Notes under the pieces: model-generated
The model's database searches: none
What the model saw: the letters and a program-made list of their open reading frames with translations, nothing else
What the model was told of the DNA's origin: nothing
NCBI GenBank assembly: GCA_948469375.1
Contig: CAOKLO010000003.1
Span: forward strand, 1-64,000
Origin: an uncultured bacterium
GTDB lineage: Bacteria > Bacillota > Clostridia > Oscillospirales > Oscillospiraceae
Reading direction: 5' to 3'
DNA: 64,000 nucleotides
In this document: positions 18,091 through 26,405 of the stretch, one piece after another
How positions within the stretch are numbered: position 1 is the stretch's first letter
Layout of the letters: every line of letters starts with the position of its first letter
Translations under genes and position numbers: made by a program

Positions 18091-19554
18091 TTATGCGAGC
18101 GTAAAGTTCAAAATATCAAGGGCGCCTTTGCCCTTATACCGAAAATACAGGGGGCAGGAGCCGATGGGCCGGCGGCTCTCCAGCGCCAGCCGCTTGGCGT
18201 TGAATTTCGTGCCGGCAGCCGTCCATTTGTCCGCGGCGGCAATGGAAATGGAAGCTATGACGACACCCTTTTCCCCGGGCAAAAGCTCCAGTACGCCGCC
18301 TCCGCCGCGAACCGTCACGTCGATGCGCGTGGTTTCTTCCAGGTCAAAATATCGGAACCCGGCGACGCTGCCATTCTTCATTTTGGAAATATAGGCCGTT
18401 GGCGCGGTAAGCTCCGTGTCCATCGTCACTTCGCCGTCCTCTGGCTCCGGCGGTTCATAGTCCGGGCCGTCCTGGGTGATCTCAGGTCCGCCCATAGGGT
18501 TGCGGATGCCAAACACCCCGGCGTGATGAAGGACGCAGGCAATGTAGGCCGGATAGGTCCCGATCCCCTTCAGGGGGCCGCCGTTCAATCCACAGCTTGT
18601 GGCCTCCACCATTTGAATCGTGCCGTCCTCCTGGATCTCAATGGGCTCGGCCACGGCCTGCCGGTTCTTTTTCACTCCGTTGGTGGTGCGGTGGTCAAAT
18701 ATGTACCATTGGCCGTTGACGCACACCATGCCGCCGTGGCTGTTGCCCATGGGATAGGCGGCGTTCATGAGCTTTCTGCCGTTCAAACCGATATCGCTGG
18801 AGGAGTGGATCGGCCCCTTGTGGACAAAACCCTTGTCGGGAAACAGGCTCATGGCGTAATTGAGGCCGGTGATATTAGTGGCCGGATAGACCAGATAATA
18901 CCACTCACCGATGTGGCGGATGGAGGGGCCCTCCCAATAGTTTGGCTTCTTGGGGTCAAAATCCGCCGGCATGATAATCGTCGGCTCGCTGATGATGGTC
19001 AGCATATCAGGCGCGAGTTCCATCACAAACAGGCCTTTGATCTCGTGTCCAAAGTTCCCGTTTGACGCCTGACCGCTCCCCACATAGAGGAAAACACGTC
19101 CATCGTCGTCCACCAGTACGGCGGGGTCAAACACGAACCAGTCTTCCGGCTTTGAGCCATAAACCCGCCCGTCCGGGAAATGGACGTCGCCCAAATACTG
19201 ATATTTCCCCGCGGGGGTGTCGCACACGGCAACGGAGGTGATGGACGTATTGGCCACGGAGTAGTAGAGATAATACCGCCCATCCGTGCCGCGCACCACA
19301 TCCGGGGCATAGTAGGACAGCTTTTCCTGATTCCACGGGGTATCCTCTTTTTTGAAGATCACGCCCTCGTACCGCCAGTCGGAAAGGTCGCCCACCGGGG
19401 CCGACCAGGAGACGTAATTGCCCTCGCAGTATTCCTTGGCTCCAAACAGGTCATGGCTCCCATAGATGTACAGCCGCTCGCCGAACACCCTCGGTTCAGC
19501 GTCGGGGATGTATTCCCAGCTGGGGAGATAGGGATTGTAGCATTGCCGTTTCAA
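18091..19554 (-). CDS. GH43-like arabinosidase/xylosidase, first gene of operon
   Basis: A 487-residue GH43-like protein paralogous to 10825-12297. Catalytic positions are D18 in EYIPDAEP, YAPDVVRG and WEGPSIRH. The C-terminal sandwich resembles a CBM6-type module. The start was set to TTG at 19554 because AAGGAGG lies 8 bases ahead, and because this aligns its N-terminus (NPYLPSWEYIPD) exactly with the paralogue, which also uses a non-ATG start. It is the first gene of the ~19.5-kb minus-strand operon, facing the AraC-type regulator. Confidence 0.9.
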   Translation of the reverse strand: MKRQCYNPYLPSWEYIPDAEPRVFGERLYIYGSHDLFGAKEYCEGNYVSWSAPVGDLSDWRYEGVIFKKEDTPWNQEKLSYYAPDVVRGTDGRYYLYYSVANTSITSVAVCDTPAGKYQYLGDVHFPDGRVYGSKPEDWFVFDPAVLVDDDGRVFLYVGSGQASNGNFGHEIKGLFVMELAPDMLTIISEPTIIMPADFDPKKPNYWEGPSIRHIGEWYYLVYPATNITGLNYAMSLFPDKGFVHKGPIHSSSDIGLNGRKLMNAAYPMGNSHGGMVCVNGQWYIFDHRTTNGVKKNRQAVAEPIEIQEDGTIQMVEATSCGLNGGPLKGIGTYPAYIACVLHHAGVFGIRNPMGGPEITQDGPDYEPPEPEDGEVTMDTELTAPTAYISKMKNGSVAGFRYFDLEETTRIDVTVRGGGGVLELLPGEKGVVIASISIAAADKWTAAGTKFNAKRLALESRRPIGSCPLYFRYKGKGALDILNFTLA

Positions 19555-19567
19555 TGGTGATTCCTCC

Positions 19568-19596
19568 TTCAAAAACGCGCGTTTTTATGGTATACT
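19568..19596 (+). promoter_or_regulatory. Promoter of the AraC-type regulator
   Basis: TTCAAA (19568-19573), 17 bases, extended -10 TGGTATACT (TATACT at 19591-19596). The palindrome at 19571-19586 fills the spacer, so any protein bound there would control this promoter. Confidence 0.6.
19571..19586. promoter_or_regulatory. Perfect 16-bp palindrome between divergent genes
   Basis: AAAAACGCGCGTTTTT is fully self-complementary. It lies within the 62 bases separating the regulator and GH43 starts, 17 bases before the GH43 TTG and next to its ribosome site. Candidate operator, though AraC proteins normally bind direct repeats. Confidence 0.5.
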
Positions 19597-19616
19597 GCCC
19601 TCAGGGGGGCGTTCAC

Positions 19617-20648
19617 ATGGAAAACATGACACATCTGTATTTTGACAGCATTGATGAGATGCGGGATCAAACCGACAGCCATGGCCCGAACTATCTTCGC
19701 AACCATACAGCCGAGCGGGACTATTTTTCTCCGTTGTCGGTGGTGACCAGCATCCGTACGCCCCAAGAGTATCTGTTTTCCAACTATATGGATATGTGGT
19801 CCTTTTGCGTCCACACTCCGGCAAGAAGCGAGTTTTTTCACGAAACCTATATGCACAAGCATAACTTCTTCGAGCTGATGTATGTGCAGCGGGGCGATGT
19901 CCGGGTCATGATCGAGGAGGCAGAGACCGCCTACACTCAGGGGAACCTCTGCCTCCTCAACCGAAATACCATGCACCGGGAAACAGATATGTCAAACGCG
20001 GATATCGTTTACATCGGCATCGACCCCGCGCTGCTGACGCAGTGGCCCAAATCATTTCCGCCGCCGTTCCAGTACAAAAGCATCCTCAATCAGTTTTTCA
20101 GTGATAACCTCTCGGAGCGCGCCGCCTATAAAAAGGACTACCTGGACTTTACCCTTCTGGGGACGGACACGATCCCGCAGCTGACCCAGGAGCTGATCCG
20201 CGCATTTTCCGTGAAGCGGATCGGCTATCAGTTCGACATCTATTCCTCTTTACTCCGGCTGTTTGCGGCGCTGGAAAGCCCTGACACCTATAAGGCGACC
20301 CACGTTTCGCTGGGGCACAGCCGGGAACTGATGGCCGTGGAGCAGGCCAAGAGACTGATTGAGGCACAACACGGGGTCATCCGCCGGACTGAGCTTGCGG
20401 AGACGCTCAACTACTCCTGTGAGCATATCTCCCGCATCATCAAGAGGCACACCGGGTACACCCTCAAAGCGTATTGTCAGAAGGTTCAGCTGGCTGAGGC
20501 GGCGCGGCTGCTGAGAAGCACGGAACTCCCGGTCAGCCAAATCGCGGCGTCGCTGGGTTATGAAAACAGGACACAGTTTTACAAAGTGTTTCAGCGGGAA
20601 TATCATCTCACACCGTTGGAGTACCGCAGGCACGCTTCGGAGGACTGA
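19617..20648 (+). CDS. AraC-family transcriptional regulator
   Basis: A 343-residue regulator with an N-terminal cupin sensor (HKHNFFELMYVQRGDV, about residues 79-94) and a C-terminal double helix-turn-helix. HTH elements are RTELAETLNYSCEHISRIIKRHTG and ISQ-type second helix VSQIAASLGYENRTQFYKVFQREY, ending in the typical TPLEYR. The ATG at 19617 was chosen because a GGGGGG tract lies 7 bases ahead and it falls just after a good promoter. It is divergent from the GH43-to-UxuA operon, which it most likely controls in response to a sugar. It ends 3 bases from the stop of the convergent symporter gene. Confidence 0.93.
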   Translation: MENMTHLYFDSIDEMRDQTDSHGPNYLRNHTAERDYFSPLSVVTSIRTPQEYLFSNYMDMWSFCVHTPARSEFFHETYMHKHNFFELMYVQRGDVRVMIEEAETAYTQGNLCLLNRNTMHRETDMSNADIVYIGIDPALLTQWPKSFPPPFQYKSILNQFFSDNLSERAAYKKDYLDFTLLGTDTIPQLTQELIRAFSVKRIGYQFDIYSSLLRLFAALESPDTYKATHVSLGHSRELMAVEQAKRLIEAQHGVIRRTELAETLNYSCEHISRIIKRHTGYTLKAYCQKVQLAEAARLLRSTELPVSQIAASLGYENRTQFYKVFQREYHLTPLEYRRHASED

Positions 20649-20651
20649 GCC

Positions 20652-22124
20652 TTATCCTGCGTTGCGCTGATCGAGACATTCGCGGATTTTCCTGCGCTCG
20701 TCTTCCTTAATGGGGTATTTACGCAGGATCAGGGTGGATATCACGCCGAGGATCGCGGGGACCAGGCCCATGATAACGATGAACCAGTTGAGCATGGTGG
20801 GGATCTGCGACAGCTCGCCCAGGTAATCGGAGGTGACAGGATCCACGTTGTAACCGATTGCCATAAGCACAGAGCCGATAATCGCCGCAGAAAGCGCCGC
20901 CTGTGCCTTGACGATGAAGCCGCCGGCCACCATGGTCAGGGCGGAGCGATCCTTGCCGGTTTTGTAAATGTTGTAGTCCATGATTTCCATCTCCACCATG
21001 GACTGGGGGACAAAGTCGGTTCCCACACCCACCGCCATGATGAACATGGTGATGAAGAACAGCGCGGGAGTTTTCGCCAGAAGCCCCGTCATTTGGGCAA
21101 TGAACAGGATCAGGCCGCCCACCGACTGCATGACCAGCAGGGAGCAGGTCATTTTGATCGGGTTATTCTTAAAGAGCTTCAGGATCGGGCGGCCAATGAC
21201 CGCGCCAAACAGCAGCGGGATGAGCATCATCATGGAGGAAATGCCGTTGAGGACACCATACTGCTCCATGTTGGTGACGCCGGTGGCAAGGTCAGTACAG
21301 AAGCCCCATTTGATGTAGTACGCAGGGGTGGCGAAAATGAGGGACCAGATAAAGCCGGCAAAGATGCCCTTTAAATAATAGATCACCATGGGCTTGTTCT
21401 CTTTGAACAGAAGGAAGAAGTCCTTAAATTTTACCGGTTCTGCCTCATTTCCCTGCGCGCTGTGCTTTTCCTTGACCAAGAACCAGCCGATCAGGGCAAT
21501 CACCATCGCCGCGCCAACAATAACGGTGATCAGGATGGCAAACGAGTCGTGATAGTTCCCAACCGTTTCGTTCACCGTAACCAGCACGGCCGTAAAGGCG
21601 GAGGTAACAACACCCAGCATCATGGTCCACACCCGGGGGCCGATGACCAGCTTGGAGCGTTCATTGGGGTCATTGGTCATCGTCCGAAACAGGAGGTTAT
21701 CCTTGTAGAAAGACGTGCCAACGTCGAACATGAGGTAGAAGAAGATGACCCACACGACAATCAGCACCGGCTTTGTCGCAAAGGCAGACGGGAGCGAGTA
21801 GAGGAGGATGCAGCCAATGCCGGTCAGCAGGATGCTGAGGAGGAAGAAGGGCTTGTATTTTCCGATCTTGGTCCGCTTCCCGCGATCCATCACAAATCCC
21901 TGAATCGGATCGTCCACCGCATCAAAGATGCGGGCGAACAGGAGCAGCGATGTGGCCAGCGTGGCTCCCATGGCGCCCAGCCCCGCATAGTCGGTCATAT
22001 ACTGCATGAATAGACTGGACATGAACACGGTGCAAAGCCCATTTACAGTGGACAGCGCGGTGGTGCCGAAACAGTCTCGCAGCGTAACGGCATCCGGGTT
22101 TTTAACTCTGGTGCGTTTTACCAT
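20652..22124 (-). CDS. GPH-family sugar:cation symporter
   Basis: A 490-residue MelB-like symporter with about 12 membrane spans. IFDAVDDPIQGFVMDRGKR and NDPNERSK are the family's conserved loops. The ATG at 22124 has GGGAGAG 6 bases ahead, better than the in-frame start at 22145. It has its own promoter and palindromic operator upstream, so it seems to be controlled separately from the neighbouring symporter. Substrate unknown; probably a plant-derived glycoside. Confidence 0.92.
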   Translation of the reverse strand: MVKRTRVKNPDAVTLRDCFGTTALSTVNGLCTVFMSSLFMQYMTDYAGLGAMGATLATSLLLFARIFDAVDDPIQGFVMDRGKRTKIGKYKPFFLLSILLTGIGCILLYSLPSAFATKPVLIVVWVIFFYLMFDVGTSFYKDNLLFRTMTNDPNERSKLVIGPRVWTMMLGVVTSAFTAVLVTVNETVGNYHDSFAILITVIVGAAMVIALIGWFLVKEKHSAQGNEAEPVKFKDFFLLFKENKPMVIYYLKGIFAGFIWSLIFATPAYYIKWGFCTDLATGVTNMEQYGVLNGISSMMMLIPLLFGAVIGRPILKLFKNNPIKMTCSLLVMQSVGGLILFIAQMTGLLAKTPALFFITMFIMAVGVGTDFVPQSMVEMEIMDYNIYKTGKDRSALTMVAGGFIVKAQAALSAAIIGSVLMAIGYNVDPVTSDYLGELSQIPTMLNWFIVIMGLVPAILGVISTLILRKYPIKEDERRKIRECLDQRNAG

Positions 22125-22176
22125 AACAATCTCTCCCTCTGTCATTTTACTTGACGGTCACAATCAATCAGAGCCT

Positions 22177-22192
22177 GGATTTGTACAAATCC
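22177..22192. promoter_or_regulatory. Perfect 16-bp palindromic operator candidate
   Basis: GGATTTGTACAAATCC is fully self-complementary. It lies 8-9 bases downstream of the -10 of the symporter promoter, where a bound repressor would block transcription. LacI/GntR-type operators look like this, but no such regulator is encoded in the window. Confidence 0.55.
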
Positions 22193-22200
22193 TACAATAA

Positions 22201-22229
22201 ATAATAGGGGATTCGGGTGTGTTCCACAA
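22201..22229 (-). promoter_or_regulatory. Promoter of GPH symporter gene
   Basis: Minus strand: -35 TTGTGG (22229-22224), 17-base spacer, -10 TATTAT (22206-22201). It sits in the 248-base gap between the two symporter genes and serves the 20652-22124 gene. Confidence 0.55.
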
Positions 22230-22372
22230 TGACAAAAAGCCACCCTTTTTCAACATACTGTATCATTTTATTTCGTGTTTTCAGAGGCGAATGATTGAGA
22301 AATATTTTGTTACAGCATTGCGCGTAAGCACCTCAAAAAATGTGGAGCTGTTGATTTATCCAAGTGATCTCA

Positions 22373-23953
22373 TCATTTTTTGCCCACTGTTTCGTCTGTG
22401 ATAGATTCCATGGCCTGCCCCAGGCTCATGCCGCCTGCAACAGCCTCCTTCCGGGCGGCATTCACCGCCTGGATGGTCTTCATCTTCTCGCCAGTCAGGG
22501 AGTAGCCCTTCATGGCCAGCAGGGTGGCCGCCCAGGCCAGCATGGGGATGATACAGAACATCACGATCACCGCCACCTTGATGCCGCCGGAGTAAGGCGT
22601 ACCGTCGTCCGGCAGTTCGTGCAGGCCCGCGCAGATGAGGAAAATAAACGCCACCAGCGTCTGGGCCAGGGAGGACACCAGCTTGTCCACCAGGGAGAAC
22701 AGGGTACCCATGATGCCCGGTATGTACTTGCCGGAGCGGTAGGTCTCGTAGTCGGAGCAGTCCGCCACCATGGGAATGGGCATATCCGCTGTGGCGTAGT
22801 ACGCGCCGTAGCCGATACCGAAGAAAATGATAAACAGGATGGTGTACAGGTTGATGGCACCGCCGCCCTGGAAGGGGAAGGACAGCATACGGGCCGGAGT
22901 GCCGTGGTCGCTGAACAGCAGCAGCGCCAGCACGCCCACGTAGCAGCCCAGGGCTACGGAGACGTAGCGCACCAGGGACGCCCGCTGTCCCAGCTTCTGA
23001 GAGGTGCGCATACTGAGCAGGAAGAAGGGCACCGCGCACACGTAGCCCAGCACCATCATGGGCAGGTAGAGGGAGTTGTAGTTGCCCATCAGGATGCCGT
23101 ACAGCGCCAGCAGGACAGTGGTGTTGGTAGCGATGGCCAGGGCCAGCTTGCACCCCGCGCCCGCCACCATCAGCCGCTGCATGGGCTTGTTGTTCTTGAT
23201 GATTTCCACGTACTCGGAGAGCTTCACCTTCTCCTGCTTTTCGCCGCCGATACCATAGTACTTGGGGTTATCCTTCTCGGCAATGCCGATGATGGCCAGG
23301 ATAGTCAGGAACACGGAAATGGCGATGCCGATGGGGGTGATGATGCGGTACACCATGGGATCAGCGTAGCCGGAGGTGATGACGTTGCCCGCCGCGTCCT
23401 TCACGTCGTACATCCCCTTCACCAGCGGGATCATGAATTGCATGACCCCCATGCCCAGCAGGGAGCCCACCGTATTGAAGATGGTGAACATGGGCCGCTG
23501 GTTGGGGTCGTTGGTGAGCACGGTCTGGCCCGCCCGGGTACAGGAGGTCTGGAAGGTGTAGCCGATGACCCAGACGAAATACACTACCACGAAAGCCACG
23601 TAGCGCAGCCACATCATGCTCTCAGGAATGAACGGCAGCAGCACATAAAGCGCGATAACGCTCACCGCCATGACGGCGCTGCCCAGGATCATGAAGGGGC
23701 GGAATTTGCCGATCCTGGTGCTGGTGCGGTCCATCATGGCGCCGATGATGGGGTCGGTGACGGCGTCGCACACCCGCATCACGGTGACCATGATGGAGGC
23801 AAACATACCCAGCTTCAAAATGCTAGAGCCGAACTGGGCCACATAGGACAGGATCAGGACAAAATAGACGTTGGTTGCGCCGTTGTTCAGTGGGAACAGC
23901 ATTAACTGATACGGCTTTGCACGGTTCAGCGTAGTATTGGGCTCTTGGCTCAT
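22373..23953 (-). CDS. GPH-family sugar:cation symporter
   Basis: A 526-residue membrane transporter of the MelB-like family. DAVTDPIIGAMMDRTSTRIGK (about 64-84) and LTNDPNQRPMF are diagnostic loops. It has a long cytosolic C-terminal tail after the last span (from about residue 485). It lies 12 bases downstream of a GH3 gene, suggesting that it imports the GH3/GH2 substrates or products. It is the third GPH symporter in the window. Confidence 0.92.
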   Translation of the reverse strand: MSQEPNTTLNRAKPYQLMLFPLNNGATNVYFVLILSYVAQFGSSILKLGMFASIMVTVMRVCDAVTDPIIGAMMDRTSTRIGKFRPFMILGSAVMAVSVIALYVLLPFIPESMMWLRYVAFVVVYFVWVIGYTFQTSCTRAGQTVLTNDPNQRPMFTIFNTVGSLLGMGVMQFMIPLVKGMYDVKDAAGNVITSGYADPMVYRIITPIGIAISVFLTILAIIGIAEKDNPKYYGIGGEKQEKVKLSEYVEIIKNNKPMQRLMVAGAGCKLALAIATNTTVLLALYGILMGNYNSLYLPMMVLGYVCAVPFFLLSMRTSQKLGQRASLVRYVSVALGCYVGVLALLLFSDHGTPARMLSFPFQGGGAINLYTILFIIFFGIGYGAYYATADMPIPMVADCSDYETYRSGKYIPGIMGTLFSLVDKLVSSLAQTLVAFIFLICAGLHELPDDGTPYSGGIKVAVIVMFCIIPMLAWAATLLAMKGYSLTGEKMKTIQAVNAARKEAVAGGMSLGQAMESITDETVGKK

Positions 23954-23965
23954 AAAGATTCCTCC

Positions 23966-26383
23966 TTAATGAATGGCGTTTGCCGCCTTGCGCTTCTTGC
24001 CGGCGCGGAAGAACCCGCCGATGACGGCCCCCAGGCCCTTGAAGAAGTGGCCGTTGACGATGGTGAGGATGCCCTGGGCCATCTCCATGGTGCAGATGCC
24101 GCCGGTCATCTTGGCGATGGCCCGGAAGGGCATATTGTAGTTGAACAGCAGGTTCAGGTTGGGCTGGCCCTTCTCGATGCTCTTGTTGATGAAGTGGGTG
24201 AGGATCTTGTAGGCCAGCCGCCCCGCGGCGCCTTTGGCGTAGTACATCTGGCACAACGCGTCGTTCATGTCCAGCATCCCGCTCCAGTGGCCGTCGGGGA
24301 TGGGGCGGCCCAATAGCGCCTCGAACTCCCCATCGGAGATATTCTTGATATCCCCGGAGAAATACTTGGCGAATTTCTGCCTGTCATAGGGGCTGGCGGC
24401 GTTGGTGCCCTGCACCTCCACCGTGCCGGACAGCTTGATGTCCGCGCAGGACGCGCCGATCAAGATAGTCCACTGGCCGCCCTCCACCTCGAACCGGTTG
24501 GAGTCCACGTTGAAGTAACGGAACGCCTTGTCGTCCAGGGGGATGGTCACTTTTTTGCTCTCCCCCGCTTTCAGAAACACCTTGGCGAAGCCCTTCAGCT
24601 CCTTGGCCGGGCGGAACACCTCGCCGTCCGTCTTGGAGACGTATAGCTGGACTACCTCCGCACCGTCCATGCCGCCCGTGTTTTTGAGGGTGAAGGTGGC
24701 CTCCTTGCCGGTGACGGACAGGTCGGAGTACTCAAAGGTGGTGTAGCTCAGCCCGAAGCCGAAGGGGAACAGCACGGGCACCTTGGCGGTCTCGAAATAG
24801 CGGTAGCTCACGTACAGGCCCTCCCGGTACTCGGCAGTGCGCTCCTTGGCGGGGAAGTAGGGGGCGGAGGACACGTCCTCGTATTTGATAGGGTAGCTCT
24901 CCGCCAGCTTGCCGGAGGGGTTCACCTGGCCCATAATCACCTTGAGGACGGAGGACGCCCCCGCCTGGCCGCACAAGTAGCCGTGGACCAGCGCCTTGCA
25001 CTTGTCCAGCCAGGGCATCTCCACGGCGGAGCCCGCCGACATGACGGCCACCACGTTGGGGTTGGCCGCCGCCACCGCTTCCAACAGGTCGATCTGGCTC
25101 TGGGGCAGCTTCATGTGGGAGCGGTCTAACCCTTCGCTTTCGCTGATCTCGTCCAAGCCGACATACAGCAGAACGATGTCTGCCTTCTTCGCCAGCTCCA
25201 CGGCCCTGGCCTGCATGGCCGGGTCGCCCTTGCCGGAGCGGGGGTAGCCCGCCTCAAAGCCTGCCACGTCCAAATCGAAGTTCTTGATCACGTCCATGGT
25301 GTGATCCAACTTAGTGGGGTTGACTACCGAAGAACCCGCACCCTGATACCGGGCTTTCTGGGCAAACTCGCCGATAACGGCCACCTTCGTGCCCTTTTTC
25401 AGCGGCAGGATGCCTTCCTCGTTTTTCAGCAGGACAATGGACTGCTCCGACGCTCTCGCTGCTATAGCGTGGTGAGCATCCTTGAAAAACTCTTTGCCCT
25501 TCCACTGATCTACAGCTTTTCGTGTAGATAAAACAACGTCCAGCAACTCATCAACTCGCTGATCCAGCAGTTCCTCACTGAGCTTGCCGGACTTTACGGC
25601 TTCCACCAGCTCCAAATCGGAGTCGCCGCCGGTGGTGGGCATCTCCAGGTGGGAGCCCGCCGCCACCCCCGCCGTGTGGTCATTGGAGCCGCCCCAGTCG
25701 GACACCACGAAGCCCTCGAAGCCCCACTGATCCCGGAGGATCTCCTGGAGCAGATGCGGATTCTCGTTAGCATACACGCCGTTGACCCGGTTGTAGGAGG
25801 ACATGATGGACTTGGCGCCACCCTCCTTCACCGCGATCTCAAACCCGGTGAGATAGATCTCCCGCAGCGTCCGCTCGTCCATGACGGAATCGGAGGCCAT
25901 GCGGCGCAGCTCCTGGGAGTTGGCGGCGAAGTGCTTGGGGCAGGCGGCCACGCCATTTTTCTGGATGCCCCGGATATAGCTGGCCGCCATCTTGCCCGCC
26001 AGATACGGATCTTCGGAGAAATACTCGAAGTTCCGCCCGCAGAGGGGGGAGCGCTTGATGTTCAGCCCCGGCCCCAGCAGGACGCATACGCCTTGGGATG
26101 CGGCTTCAATTCCTAAATACTCACCAATCTCCTCGCCCAGCGCCGGGTCCCAGCTGTTGGCAATCGTCGCGGCGGTAGGGTAACAGGTGGCCGGGAGCGA
26201 ACCGTTCAGGCCCAGCTGGTCGCCCTCGCCCTCCTGCTTGCGGATGCCGTGAGGGCCGTCGGACAGGGTCATGCTGGGCACCCCCAGCCGCTCCACGCTC
26301 CGCGTCTGCCAGAAGTCCTTGCCGGAAAGCAGGTAACACTTCTCTTCTAAGGTCATTTGCCGGATCAAATCCTCATGCTTCAA
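23966..26383 (-). CDS. GH3 beta-glycosidase, cytoplasmic
   Basis: An 805-residue GH3 enzyme with the usual order: barrel (about 1-290), alpha/beta sandwich (310-540), FnIII-like domain (580-650). D229 in FVVSDWGG is the nucleophile; PKHFAANSQE is the conserved KH-loop. After the FnIII domain an extra ~130 residues follow, ending in basic helices, which standard GH3 enzymes lack. The start is a TTG with AGGAGG 11 bases ahead; it gives the usual MKHEDLIRQMTLEEK N-terminus. No signal peptide. Probable beta-glucosidase or xylosidase acting on imported glycosides. Confidence 0.9.
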   Translation of the reverse strand: MKHEDLIRQMTLEEKCYLLSGKDFWQTRSVERLGVPSMTLSDGPHGIRKQEGEGDQLGLNGSLPATCYPTAATIANSWDPALGEEIGEYLGIEAASQGVCVLLGPGLNIKRSPLCGRNFEYFSEDPYLAGKMAASYIRGIQKNGVAACPKHFAANSQELRRMASDSVMDERTLREIYLTGFEIAVKEGGAKSIMSSYNRVNGVYANENPHLLQEILRDQWGFEGFVVSDWGGSNDHTAGVAAGSHLEMPTTGGDSDLELVEAVKSGKLSEELLDQRVDELLDVVLSTRKAVDQWKGKEFFKDAHHAIAARASEQSIVLLKNEEGILPLKKGTKVAVIGEFAQKARYQGAGSSVVNPTKLDHTMDVIKNFDLDVAGFEAGYPRSGKGDPAMQARAVELAKKADIVLLYVGLDEISESEGLDRSHMKLPQSQIDLLEAVAAANPNVVAVMSAGSAVEMPWLDKCKALVHGYLCGQAGASSVLKVIMGQVNPSGKLAESYPIKYEDVSSAPYFPAKERTAEYREGLYVSYRYFETAKVPVLFPFGFGLSYTTFEYSDLSVTGKEATFTLKNTGGMDGAEVVQLYVSKTDGEVFRPAKELKGFAKVFLKAGESKKVTIPLDDKAFRYFNVDSNRFEVEGGQWTILIGASCADIKLSGTVEVQGTNAASPYDRQKFAKYFSGDIKNISDGEFEALLGRPIPDGHWSGMLDMNDALCQMYYAKGAAGRLAYKILTHFINKSIEKGQPNLNLLFNYNMPFRAIAKMTGGICTMEMAQGILTIVNGHFFKGLGAVIGGFFRAGKKRKAANAIH

Positions 26384-26405
26384 TAAAATCCCAACCTCCT
26401 TTTTC

